Assembly (NCBI GenBank): GCA_030403585.1
Contig: JAUEPE010000014.1
Location: 62,001-126,000 of the forward strand
Origin: Frankia sp. RB7
GTDB taxonomy: Bacteria > Pseudomonadota > Alphaproteobacteria > Rhizobiales > Xanthobacteraceae
DNA length: 64,000 nt
Direction of reading: 5' to 3'
Shown here: one piece after another, positions 28,947 through 37,026 of the stretch
Layout: each line of letters starts with the position of its first letter
Numbering within the stretch: the first letter of the stretch is position 1
Notes under the pieces: model-generated
The model's database searches: none
The model's input: the letters and a program-made list of their open reading frames with translations, nothing else
Told to the model about the DNA's origin: nothing
Program-made: the position numbers and the translations under genes

Positions 28947-29909
28947 TCAGCCCAGTTTCCGACCGATATCGAGGAATTTCTGCCGGCGCTGCTTGCGGAT
29001 GGCGTCGCCGTCCAGGCCGCGGAGCTCGTCGAAGGCCTTTGCGATGGCATCGCCCGTGGTGGCGATCATGGCGGCGGGGTCGCGATGGGCGCCGCCGACC
29101 GGCTCCTTCAAGATACTGTCGATCACCCCGAAGCGCAGCATGTCCTGGGCGGTGATCTTCATGTTGTTGGCGGCTTCCTGCGCCTTGCTGCCGTCGCGCC
29201 AGAGAATGGAGGAGGCGGCTTCCGGCGAGATCACGCTGTAGATCGCGTGCTCCAGCATCAGCACCTTGTTCGCCGTGGTGATGGCGATGGCGCCGCCCGA
29301 CATACCTTCACCGGTGATGATGGCGACGTTCGGCACGGTCAGTGCCATGCAGGCATCGGTCGAGCGCGCGATGGCTTCTGCCTGGCCGCGCTCTTCGGCG
29401 CCGATGCCGGGATAGGCGCCGGCGGAATCGGCGAGCGACAGCACCGGCAGGCCGAACCGCTCGGCCATCTCCATCAGCCGCACGCACTTGCGATAGCCTT
29501 CGGGGCGCGCCATGCCGAAATTGTGCTTGATGCGGCTCTCGGTGGAATCGCCCTTTTCCTGCCCCATCACGCAGATGGCTTCGCCGCGGAAGCGGCCGAA
29601 GCCCGCGACCAGCGCCTCGTCCTCGCCGAACTTGCGGTCGCCGGCGAGCGGGGTGAATTCGGTGATCAGGCCCTTGATGAAGTCGTTGAAATGCGGCCGC
29701 TGCGGATGTCGCGCGACCAGCGTCTTCTGCCACGGCGTCAGGTTCTGATAGAGGTCGGCCAGCGCCTGCGCGGCCTTGTCCTCGATCCGCCCGATCTCCT
29801 CGGCGATGTCGCTGCCCGAGGCCGCAAGCGTGCGCAATTCGTCGAGCTTGGAATCGAGCTCGGCGACGGGCTTTTCGAAGTCGAGATAGCTGCGCATCTG
29901 GTCTGGCAT
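28947..29909 (-). CDS. accA: Acetyl-CoA carboxylase carboxyltransferase subunit alpha
   Basis: 320 residues. With AccD it transfers carboxyl from biotin to acetyl-CoA, the first committed step of fatty-acid synthesis. The start SYLDFEKPVAELDSKLDEL, the biotin/CoA region AICVMGQEKGDSTESRIKHNFGMARPEGYRK, the oxyanion part IITGEGMSGGAIAI and EAASSILWRD are all typical (each read in parts). ATG 29909 gives the family length; the open frame upstream is spurious. accD is not in the window. Confidence 0.96.
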   Translation of the reverse strand: MPDQMRSYLDFEKPVAELDSKLDELRTLAASGSDIAEEIGRIEDKAAQALADLYQNLTPWQKTLVARHPQRPHFNDFIKGLITEFTPLAGDRKFGEDEALVAGFGRFRGEAICVMGQEKGDSTESRIKHNFGMARPEGYRKCVRLMEMAERFGLPVLSLADSAGAYPGIGAEERGQAEAIARSTDACMALTVPNVAIITGEGMSGGAIAITTANKVLMLEHAIYSVISPEAASSILWRDGSKAQEAANNMKITAQDMLRFGVIDSILKEPVGGAHRDPAAMIATTGDAIAKAFDELRGLDGDAIRKQRRQKFLDIGRKLG

Positions 29910-30052
29910 CAACTCAATATAGGGGGACGGAGCGGAGAGGCGAAGCGGGGTCGGCTTCTCGTAAAGAAGTGCAGCTTCTTCAAGGGGTTGACCTGTGCGC
30001 TCCCAAGGGCACGCCAAATCACGAATGAGGCCACGGCTCTTTCTGCGGAGAA

Positions 30053-30081
30053 GTGGCCGAAGTCAAGGCGGTTTCGGCCAC
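30053..30081 (-). terminator. Possible hairpin after xerD
   Basis: GTGGCCGAA (30053-30061) and TTCGGCCAC (30073-30081) form a 9-bp stem with an 11-base loop, starting 17 bases after the xerD stop on the minus strand. There is no long T-run, so the terminator role is tentative. Confidence 0.35.
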
Positions 30082-30097
30082 GGCTGCGCAGCGTCGG

Positions 30098-31063
30098 CTA
30101 CTTCTCCGCCAGCGGGTGCAGGTCGCGCACCAGGCTTTTCAGCCGCTCCTCGACCACATGGGTATAGATCTGGGTCGTCGAGATGTCGGTATGGCCGAGC
30201 AGGGTCTGCACGATGCGCAAGTCGGCGCCGTTGTGCAGGAGGTGGCTGGCAAACGCGTGGCGCAGCACGTGCGGGGAGACGAGGCGCGCTTGAAGTCCCG
30301 AGGCCACCGCGAGCTCCTTGAGGTCGCGGGCAAAATGCTGCCGCGTTAGGTGCCCGCTCTCGCCGAACGAGGGAAACAGCCATTTTGTGGCGGCGACACT
30401 GCCCTTCTCGCCCTTCTTGTTTTCCTTGGCCGCCTCCGTCGCCGCGAGATAATCCGCCATCGCCTGCCGCGAGGCTTCGTTCAGCGGCACCAGCCTTTCC
30501 TTGTCGCCCTTGCCGCGCACCACGATCATGCGGGCGTCGCGCTTGGCCGCCGTGCGCGGCAGCGACACCAGCTCGGAGACGCGCAGGCCCGTGGCGTAGA
30601 GCACCTCGAGCAGGCAATAGAACCGCAACGCGCGCAGCCGCTGTGACGGCGAGACGTCCGCCGCCTCGCTCATCTCCTTGGCGCGTGTCAGCATGCGATC
30701 GACGTCAGCGATCGACAGCACCTTTGGCAGGCCGCGGCCACGCTTGGGGCCGGACAGGATCGCCGCGGGATCCTCGGCTCGGATGCGCTCGTTCAGGAGA
30801 AAGCGGAACAGGTGCCGCATCGCCGACAGCCGCCGCGCGACGCTGGAGGATTTGAAGCCGCGCGCATCGAGGTCGCCCAGATAGTCGCGCAGGACTTGCG
30901 TCTCGGCGTCCACAAAACTATGGCCGGCGCGGCTGAGAAACTCGGAGAAATCGGTGAGGTCGCGGCGATAGGCATCGAGCGTGTTAGGCCCGGCACCCTG
31001 TTCCGCCGCGAGCATGTCGAGGAACAGGCCGGTGAGTTTTGCATCTGAGGGCTTTGCACGCAT
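30098..31063 (-). CDS. xerD: Tyrosine recombinase XerD
   Basis: 321 residues. XerD with XerC resolves chromosome dimers at dif. The core-binding SAM-like domain covers about 1-100 and the catalytic domain the rest. All active residues are visible: Arg161 ([13 protein letters not shown]), Lys186 in [11 protein letters not shown], His265 and Arg268 ([12 protein letters not shown]), His291 ([11 protein letters not shown]) and Tyr300 (IYTHV). It lies between accA and the aroK region, as usual in Rhizobiales, which argues for housekeeping XerD rather than an integrase of a mobile element. Confidence 0.94.
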   Translation of the reverse strand: MRAKPSDAKLTGLFLDMLAAEQGAGPNTLDAYRRDLTDFSEFLSRAGHSFVDAETQVLRDYLGDLDARGFKSSSVARRLSAMRHLFRFLLNERIRAEDPAAILSGPKRGRGLPKVLSIADVDRMLTRAKEMSEAADVSPSQRLRALRFYCLLEVLYATGLRVSELVSLPRTAAKRDARMIVVRGKGDKERLVPLNEASRQAMADYLAATEAAKENKKGEKGSVAATKWLFPSFGESGHLTRQHFARDLKELAVASGLQARLVSPHVLRHAFASHLLHNGADLRIVQTLLGHTDISTTQIYTHVVEERLKSLVRDLHPLAEK

Positions 31064-31080
31064 GCCCCGGAGCTTAGCCC

Positions 31081-31227
31081 CTATTTCTTGAGAAACTTAT
31101 CCGGCGGGATCGTCACCGTCATTTCCCGCGGCTTCGGATTGACGAAGTTGGCCAGCGCGAACACCACGCCATAGACGATGCCGGCAAGCACGGCGACGGC
31201 CGTCAGGAAGCGGAACAGGCTGGGCAT
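31081..31227 (-). CDS. Small single-span membrane peptide upstream of aroK
   Basis: 48 residues from ATG 31227 to TAG 31083-31081. Residues 7-29 form one membrane helix (FLTAVAVLAGIVYGVVFAL), followed by a short polar tail ending PREMTVTIPPDKFLKK. The composition, codon use and position 17 bases from the xerD start support a real gene. I recall similar short histidine-free proteins in this place in Bradyrhizobium. Function unknown; probably an inner-membrane protein. Confidence 0.7.
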   Translation of the reverse strand: MPSLFRFLTAVAVLAGIVYGVVFALANFVNPKPREMTVTIPPDKFLKK

Positions 31228-31385
31228 CGGGCAAGGTCTCGGCGAGGGTCTCGAACGGGCAAATTAACCAATGAAATCATCCAACATGTTCGCCGTTTCG
31301 TGGCAAGAGTCCTCTGGCGAGGGCCCCGAGGGGGTCGTATAGGTTGGCCGGGATGCCGCCTTTGGCGGCAAATTGAGCGAGATTC

Positions 31386-32009
31386 ATGTCCGACGCCGTG
31401 TTGCCAGCACAAGCGAGCCCCGAGGCCGACATCCTGTCGGCGCTCGGCGCGCGTTCGATCGTGCTGGTCGGCATGATGGGGGTCGGCAAGTCCACCATCG
31501 GCCGCCGCATGGCGGCGCGGCTCAAGCTGCCCTTCATCGACGCCGACACCGAGATCGAGGCAGCGGCCGGCATGACCATACCGGAGATTTTCGAGCGCCA
31601 TGGCGAGCCGCATTTCCGCGACGGCGAGGCGCGGGTGATCGCGCGTCTGCTCGACGGCGGGCCGGTGGTGCTGGCGACCGGCGGCGGCGCTTTCATGCGC
31701 GAGGAGACGCGCAACCGCATCGCAGCCAGGGCGATCTCGATCTGGCTCAGGGCCGACCCTGACGTGATCATGCGCCGCGTGCGTCGCCGCGCCGACCGGC
31801 CTCTGCTCCAGACCTCCGATCCCGAAGGCACCGTGACGCGCCTGCTCACCGAGCGCGAGCCGATCTATGGCAAAGCCGACCTCACGATTGCTTCGCGCGA
31901 CGTGCCGCACGACAGAATCGTCGATGAGACGATCGAGACGCTGCACGCCCATCTCTGCGGCGAGACCGCGTCCCAACCTCCAGCCGACGTCGCGAGTGCC
32001 GTTCGATGA
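31386..32009 (+). CDS. aroK: Shikimate kinase
   Basis: 207 residues. Phosphorylates shikimate at O3 in the chorismate pathway. P-loop GMMGVGKST (29-37), shikimate-binding FIDADTEIE and ATGGGAFM, and lid RRRADRPLLQT. It has an N-terminal extension of about 20 residues relative to E. coli AroK. Its stop overlaps the aroB start (ATGA), so the two are coupled. Confidence 0.96.
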   Translation: MSDAVLPAQASPEADILSALGARSIVLVGMMGVGKSTIGRRMAARLKLPFIDADTEIEAAAGMTIPEIFERHGEPHFRDGEARVIARLLDGGPVVLATGGGAFMREETRNRIAARAISIWLRADPDVIMRRVRRRADRPLLQTSDPEGTVTRLLTEREPIYGKADLTIASRDVPHDRIVDETIETLHAHLCGETASQPPADVASAVR

Positions 32010-33166
32010 CTGCGCCTCTGAAACATTCCGATCCCGTCAATGTCGATGTCGCGCTGGAGAATCGCGCCTACAACATCGTCATCGGCCGCGGCGTGCTGGC
32101 CTCGCTCGGCGAACGCGTTGCCGCTTTGCGCCCCGGTGTGCGCACGGCCATCGTCACCGACCGCACCGTTGCAAAATACTGGCTCGAGCCGGCCGAAGCC
32201 TCGCTCGCAGCTAGCGGCATTCCGACCTCGCGAATCGTGGTCGAGGAAGGCGAGAACTCAAAGACCTATGCGGGGCTGGAAAAGGTCAGCGAGGCCCTGA
32301 TCGCCGCCAAGATCGAGCGCAACGATCTCGTCATCGCGCTCGGTGGCGGCGTGGTCGGCGATCTCGCCGGCTTTGCCGCCGCGATCCTGCGCCGCGGCGT
32401 CGATTTCGTGCAGGTGCCGACCTCGCTGCTGGCGCAGGTCGATTCCTCCGTCGGCGGCAAGACCGGCATCAATTCGCCGCAGGGCAAGAATTTGCTCGGC
32501 GCCTTTCATCAGCCATTGCTGGTCATCGCCGACACCGCCGTGCTCGACACGCTGTCGCCGCGGCAATTCCGCGCCGGCTATGCCGAGGTCGCCAAATATG
32601 GCGTGCTCGGCGACGAGGCTTTCTTCACCTGGTTGGAAAAGAACCATTCCGACATCTTCAAGGGCGGCGCGGCCCGCGAGCATGCCATCGCGACCTCCTG
32701 CCGCGCCAAGGCGGGCGTCGTCTCGCGCGACGAGCGCGAGACCGGCGAGCGCGCGCTGCTCAATCTCGGCCACACCTTTGGTCACGCGCTGGAAGCCGCG
32801 ACCGGCTTCTCGGATCGCCTGTTCCACGGCGAGGGCGTCTCGATCGGCATGACGCTGGCGGCGCAGTTTTCCGCAAAACTCGGCATGATCGACGAGGCCG
32901 ACGCGGCCCGCGTCGAGCGGCACCTCATCGAAGCCGGCCTTCCAACGCGCCTGCAGGACATCGCCGGTTTCGCGCAGGAGGGCCTCGCCGATGCCGACGC
33001 GCTGATGGCGTTGATGGCGCAGGACAAGAAGGTCAAGCGCGGCAAGCTCACCTTCATCCTGCTGGAGGCCGTGGGGCGCGCGGTCATCGCCAAGGATGTC
33101 GAGCCGGCGCCGGTGCGCGACTTCCTGCAAGAAAAGCTGGAACACAAGCTCGCCCTCAAGGCGTGA
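32006..33166 (+). CDS. aroB: 3-dehydroquinate synthase
   Basis: 386 residues. Converts DAHP to 3-dehydroquinate using NAD and a divalent metal. NAD-binding ALGGGVVGDLAGFAAA and the substrate motif QVPTSLLAQVDSSVGGKTGIN (in parts) are intact, as is the metal-binding LNLGHTFGHALE. Full length. It is followed after 42 bases by the CNNM/CBS gene. Confidence 0.96.
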   Translation: MTAPLKHSDPVNVDVALENRAYNIVIGRGVLASLGERVAALRPGVRTAIVTDRTVAKYWLEPAEASLAASGIPTSRIVVEEGENSKTYAGLEKVSEALIAAKIERNDLVIALGGGVVGDLAGFAAAILRRGVDFVQVPTSLLAQVDSSVGGKTGINSPQGKNLLGAFHQPLLVIADTAVLDTLSPRQFRAGYAEVAKYGVLGDEAFFTWLEKNHSDIFKGGAAREHAIATSCRAKAGVVSRDERETGERALLNLGHTFGHALEAATGFSDRLFHGEGVSIGMTLAAQFSAKLGMIDEADAARVERHLIEAGLPTRLQDIAGFAQEGLADADALMALMAQDKKVKRGKLTFILLEAVGRAVIAKDVEPAPVRDFLQEKLEHKLALKA

Positions 33167-33208
33167 GACGCGGCTCAACGGCGCTAAAACAAGAAACCAG
33201 AGTGGTTC

Positions 33209-34513
33209 ATGGACTGGCTCGGCTTCACCATCGTTATTTTCTGCCTGCTCGTGTCCGGCTTCTTCGCCGCGAGCGAGACCGCGCTGACCGGCGCCTCGCG
33301 CGCCAGCATGCTGAGGCTTTCCAAGCAGGGTAACCGCGACGCCGATGTGGTCTCGCAATTGCTCAACATGCGCGAGCGCCTGATCGGCGCGCTGCTGCTC
33401 GGCAACAACATCGCCAATATTAGCGCGTCGGCATTGGCGACCTCCATCTTCACGGCCTGGTTCGGCGATGTCGGCGTGCTCTATGCCACCGGCGTGATGA
33501 CCGCGCTGGTCGTGATCTTCGCGGAAGTGCTGCCCAAGACCATCGCCATCAACGCGCCGGACCGCATGGCGCTCGCGGTCGCGCGCCCGATGCGGCTGAC
33601 CATGTACGTGCTGGGGCCGTTGCTGCGGGTGGTGGAAGTCATAGTCCGCCTGCTGATGCGCCTGTTTGGTTTGGCCGGCGAGCACCAGGCGATCCTGTCG
33701 CCGACCGAGCGCCTGCGCGGCGCGGTCGACCTGTTGCACCACGAGGGCAAGGTCGAAAAACAGGACCGCGACATGCTCGGCGGCCTGCTCGATCTGCGCG
33801 AGCTGCAGGTTTCCGACGTCATGATCCATCGCACCGAGATGATGATGATCAACGCCGATCTGCCGGCGGAAGAGCTGGTGCGCGAGGTGCTGGCGACCGA
33901 ATACACCCGCATCCCGCTGTGGCGCGAAAAGCCCGAAAATATCATCGGCGTGCTCCACGCCAAGGATCTCTTGCGCGCGATCCGCGCCGCCGACGGCGAC
34001 ACCTCGCGCATCGACGTTTCCACCATTGCGCTGCCGCCCTGGTTCGTGCCGGAGATGCGCCCGGTGTCCGAGCAGCTCAAGGCGTTTCGCCGGCGAAAAA
34101 CCCATTTCGCGCTCGTCGTCGACGAGTACGGCGAAGTTGAAGGTCTCGTGACGCTGGAAGACATTCTGGAGGAGATCGTCGGTGACATCTCCGACGAGCA
34201 CGACGTCGTGGTCGCCGGCGTGCGCGCGCAGCCCGACGGCTCTGTCGTTGTCGACGGCTCGGTGCCGATCCGCGACCTCAACCGCGCCATGGACTGGCGC
34301 CTGCCCGATGGAGAGGCAACCACGGTTGCCGGCCTCGTCATTCACGAGGCGCGCTCGATCCCCGATCGCGGGCAGAGCTTTACGTTCCACAACTTCCGCT
34401 TCCGCGTCCTCCGCCGCGAACGCAACCGCATCACCGCGCTCCGTATTTCACCGGTCCCGCGCGATGCGGAGCTGGAAGAGGCCAGGCCGAAGCGGGCCGG
34501 GACGTCGTTTTGA
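33209..34513 (+). CDS. CNNM/CorC-HlyC family transmembrane protein with CBS domains
   Basis: 434 residues. A DUF21/CNNM membrane domain (about 1-190: FFAASETALTGASRASML, LLLGNNIANISASALAT) precedes two CBS domains (about 205-335: VMIHRTEMMMINADLP, FALVVDEYGEVEGLVTLEDILEEIVG, in parts) and a CorC_HlyC domain (about 345-430). Such proteins act in magnesium or other cation transport; that role is inferred from family. It commonly follows aroKB in Rhizobiales. Confidence 0.92.
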   Translation: MDWLGFTIVIFCLLVSGFFAASETALTGASRASMLRLSKQGNRDADVVSQLLNMRERLIGALLLGNNIANISASALATSIFTAWFGDVGVLYATGVMTALVVIFAEVLPKTIAINAPDRMALAVARPMRLTMYVLGPLLRVVEVIVRLLMRLFGLAGEHQAILSPTERLRGAVDLLHHEGKVEKQDRDMLGGLLDLRELQVSDVMIHRTEMMMINADLPAEELVREVLATEYTRIPLWREKPENIIGVLHAKDLLRAIRAADGDTSRIDVSTIALPPWFVPEMRPVSEQLKAFRRRKTHFALVVDEYGEVEGLVTLEDILEEIVGDISDEHDVVVAGVRAQPDGSVVVDGSVPIRDLNRAMDWRLPDGEATTVAGLVIHEARSIPDRGQSFTFHNFRFRVLRRERNRITALRISPVPRDAELEEARPKRAGTSF

Positions 34514-34529
34514 CGCATGACAGCAGAGA

Positions 34530-34814
34530 TTACGTCCCGCCTTCCCCCGGTGCCTGCGCGTGGATCGCCAGCGCATGCACGCTGCTCGAAAGTTCCGCAG
34601 CCAGCGCCGCATTTATCATGCGGTGGCGATCGACCCGGCTCTTCCCTTTGAACGCCTGAGACACGATATAAACCCGAAAGTGTGTCTCGCCGCTCGGCCG
34701 ATGGCCTGAATGGCCCTCATGCAAATGTGACTCGTCGACGACCTGCAGGCTTTCCGGCGTGAAAGCTTCCTGCAACTTGTTGCTGATAGTGTCTTTCATA
34801 ACCATGGCTGCCAT
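34530..34814 (-). CDS. BolA-family protein
   Basis: 94 residues from ATG 34814. The BolA/YrbA fold has LQVVDESHLHEGHSGHRPSGETHFRVYIVS and the C-terminal MINAALAAELSSSVHALAIHA (each read in parts). The conserved His in the helix-turn region and the partner relation with monothiol glutaredoxins suggest an iron-sulfur or iron-regulation role. It converges with the CNNM gene and diverges from the J-domain gene. Alternative starts 34832 and 34799 exist. Confidence 0.9.
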   Translation of the reverse strand: MAAMVMKDTISNKLQEAFTPESLQVVDESHLHEGHSGHRPSGETHFRVYIVSQAFKGKSRVDRHRMINAALAAELSSSVHALAIHAQAPGEGGT

Positions 34815-34876
34815 TAAAGTCCGCGATCGCACTCCGTCAATGCCATAGACCGCCTCTGGCGGCCGTTCTCAGGAAC

Positions 34877-34895
34877 GCCGAAACGAAGTTTCGGC
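34877..34895. promoter_or_regulatory. Short palindrome in the bolA / J-protein gap
   Basis: GCCGAAAC-GAA-GTTTCGGC: 8-bp perfect arms with a 3-base centre between two divergent genes. It could be an operator or a small hairpin; no further support. Confidence 0.3.
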
Positions 34896-34962
34896 TACGG
34901 GTTTTGTCCTAATTGCAATGTCAAGACTTGAAGGTTTTTGCATTGCGTAGTCAAAGTTGGTC

Positions 34963-35601
34963 ATGCCGATCGATTCATCAAAGTTCTTCGACTCCATCCG
35001 CGTCAAGCCGAACAAGGGCAAGCCGGAAGCGAAGCCGCGCGACACCGTGGTCAATTGCGAATGGACCGGGTGTCAGAACAAGGGCGCCCATCGCGCGCCC
35101 AAGGGCCGTGATAACCAGCGCGAGTACTGGCACTTCTGCCTGAACCACGTGCGCGAGTACAACCAGAACTACAATTTCTTCTCCGGCATGAATGCCGATG
35201 CGGTCGCGCGCTATCAGAAGGACGCGCTGACCGGCCACCGTCCGACCTGGAAGATGGGCGCCAATGGCGGCGTCAAGAAGGGCGCCGAAGCCGAGATCGA
35301 CGGCGCCTTCGATCCGTTCAGCATGTTCGCGGAGCTCAACGGCCGCACCGGCTGGCGGAAGGGTCCCGATGCCGCCCAGCCCAAGGTCGAAACGCGCAAG
35401 GTGATGAACGCCGAGCGCAAGGCGCTCCAGGTCATGGGCCTCGGCCCAAGTGCGACGCTCGCCGACGTCAAGTCCAAGTACAAGGCCCTGGTGAAGCAGC
35501 ACCACCCCGACGCCAATGGCGGCGACCGCTCCACCGAGGATCGCCTGATCGAGATCATCAAGGCGTATAATTATCTGAAGACCGTGGTGCGGGAGGCCTG
35601 A
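34963..35601 (+). CDS. J-domain (DnaJ-like) protein
   Basis: 212 residues from ATG 34963. A unique N-terminal region with possible metal ligands (VNCEWTGCQNKGAHRAPKG, YWHFCLNHVREYNQNYNFF) precedes a C-terminal J domain at about 145-212 with ALQVMGLGPSATLADVKSKYKALVKQHHPDANGG; the HPD that stimulates DnaK is present. This C-terminal placement of the J domain is known in an alphaproteobacterial family. It should recruit Hsp70 to an unknown client. Confidence 0.9.
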   Translation: MPIDSSKFFDSIRVKPNKGKPEAKPRDTVVNCEWTGCQNKGAHRAPKGRDNQREYWHFCLNHVREYNQNYNFFSGMNADAVARYQKDALTGHRPTWKMGANGGVKKGAEAEIDGAFDPFSMFAELNGRTGWRKGPDAAQPKVETRKVMNAERKALQVMGLGPSATLADVKSKYKALVKQHHPDANGGDRSTEDRLIEIIKAYNYLKTVVREA

Positions 35602-35647
35602 GCCTTCGCGTCGCCGTATTGGCATTCTGTTGGCGTCACACCCTCGG

Positions 35648-35802
35648 TGTCGTCCCGGACAAGCGAAGCGCAGATCCGGGACCCAGAACCCCAGGGAGCA
35701 GTTTGGGGAAGACTCGTCGTGAACGGTCTTCTCGCTGTACCAACACCGCCTCTCATCGATAAATCACGCGGTATGGGTCCCTGCTTTCGCAGGGACGACA
35801 GC
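35648..35802. repeat. Paired palindromic (REP-doublet) repeat
   Basis: Hairpins GTCCCGGA...TCCGGGAC (35652-35682) and GTCCCTGC-TTTC-GCAGGGAC (35777-35796), in opposite orientation, fill the gap between the J-protein and citrate synthase genes. Same class as 7411-7542 and 44362-44480. Confidence 0.75.
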
Positions 35803-35851
35803 GGAGTGATTGGCTCCGCCGTCGCACGTCGTCTGCGTGTCACCGCATTCC

Positions 35852-36946
35852 CTACTCCTCCGGCATCGCCCCCACATAGGACGAGCTCGGCCGGATCAAC
35901 CGCCCCGTCCGCTGCTGCTCGCGCGCATGCGCGGTCCATCCCGCCGCGCGTGCCACCGCGAAGATCGGCGTGAACGCCTGCCTTGGGATCGCCAGCGCAT
36001 CGAGCAGGATCGCGGTAAAGAACTCGACATTGGTCTCGAGCGGTCGCTCCGGATTCTTCTTGCGTAGCGCTGCGCGGATATAGGCCTCGACCTCGGCGGC
36101 AAACGGCAGGTCGGTCCCGTCAGACGCCAGCGCCTCGACCGCGGTCTTGAGTACGTCGGCACGTGGGTCGCGGACGCGATAGACGCGGTGGCCAAAGCCC
36201 ATCATCCGCTCGCCGCGCGCCAGCGCCGCATCCACCCAGGGCTGGATGCGTTCGCGCGAGCCGATCGCATCGAGCATTTCCAGCACGGGCTCCGGTGCGC
36301 CGCCATGCAGCGGACCGGTGAGCGCGCAATAGCCGGCGGTGACGGCGGCGAACAGATCGGCCTGCGTCGAGGCCACCACGCGCGCGGTGAAGGTCGAGGC
36401 GTTCATGCCGTGGTCGCTGGCGGTGACGAGATAGGCGTCGAGCGCGCTGACCTCGCGCGCGGCCGGCACACGCCCATGCAGCATGCGCAGCGTATCGGCG
36501 GCATGGCTCAAATTCGGATCGGGCGCGATCGGGTCGAGCCCTTTCGCACGCCGGACCAATGCGCCTGCGATCACCGGAAATGCGCCGACGATGGTCGCCT
36601 CATGCTCCAGCCCGTGCTCGGCGCGCAGGCCCGCGACCGCCGCGCGAAACCCGTCGATGATGCCCATGCCTTGGGTCGCCGGCAGCAGGCCGGCAAGTCG
36701 CGCGAAGGCACGTTCGCGCGCCGCGCCAAGGCTCGACCGGACATTGGCTTCGGTGAGGGTGGTCTTGCTGGCGCCGTTCCAGAGCCGGGCGGTGACGCCC
36801 TCAAAGCTCGATTTGGCGGCGAGGCGGCCGACATGCTCGCCGGCGATGATCAGCTCGCCGCGCTCGCCGTCGACATGGCTCAGAACGGTCTCGGCCGCGG
36901 GAACGCCGTCCAGCCCGATCTGGCTTTTGGTGAGGTGGATGTTCAT
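35852..36946 (-). CDS. Citrate synthase family protein (citrate/2-methylcitrate synthase)
   Basis: 364 residues. Condenses oxaloacetate with acetyl- or propionyl-CoA. Catalytic histidines are visible in ASDHGMNASTFTARVV and GPLHGGAPEPVLEML, with substrate-binding MGFGHRVYRVRDPRADVL. At the usual catalytic Asp the sequence reads LETNVEFFTAILLDAL, with Glu instead of Asp, a form I recall from the type II citrate synthase CitA group. ATG 36946 has AGGAG about 10 bases upstream. Divergent from a second paralogue with a DNA-binding head. Confidence 0.88.
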   Translation of the reverse strand: MNIHLTKSQIGLDGVPAAETVLSHVDGERGELIIAGEHVGRLAAKSSFEGVTARLWNGASKTTLTEANVRSSLGAARERAFARLAGLLPATQGMGIIDGFRAAVAGLRAEHGLEHEATIVGAFPVIAGALVRRAKGLDPIAPDPNLSHAADTLRMLHGRVPAAREVSALDAYLVTASDHGMNASTFTARVVASTQADLFAAVTAGYCALTGPLHGGAPEPVLEMLDAIGSRERIQPWVDAALARGERMMGFGHRVYRVRDPRADVLKTAVEALASDGTDLPFAAEVEAYIRAALRKKNPERPLETNVEFFTAILLDALAIPRQAFTPIFAVARAAGWTAHAREQQRTGRLIRPSSSYVGAMPEE

Positions 36947-37001
36947 GGCCCAAATCTCCTTTGCACTGCACCAGGAGAAAATCGGGCCTCTCGACAGATG
37001 G

Positions 37002-37021
37002 ATCAATCTTGATTACATCAA
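37002..37021. promoter_or_regulatory. Overlapping TTGAT/ATCAA palindromes between the citrate synthase genes
   Basis: ATCAA-TC-TTGAT (37002-37013) overlaps TTGAT-TAC-ATCAA (37009-37021) just before the ATG at 37027. Overlapping inverted repeats in an 80-base divergent gap are a good operator candidate for the helix-turn-helix of the downstream protein. Confidence 0.4.
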
Positions 37022-37026
37022 TCAAT

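Noticed and set aside
30098..31063. Phage or island integrase
   Set aside because: The residues and the accA/aroK neighbourhood fit chromosomal XerD.
32258..34390. A 710-codon open frame opposite aroB and the CNNM gene
   Set aside because: Shadow of conserved genes; no recognisable domain.
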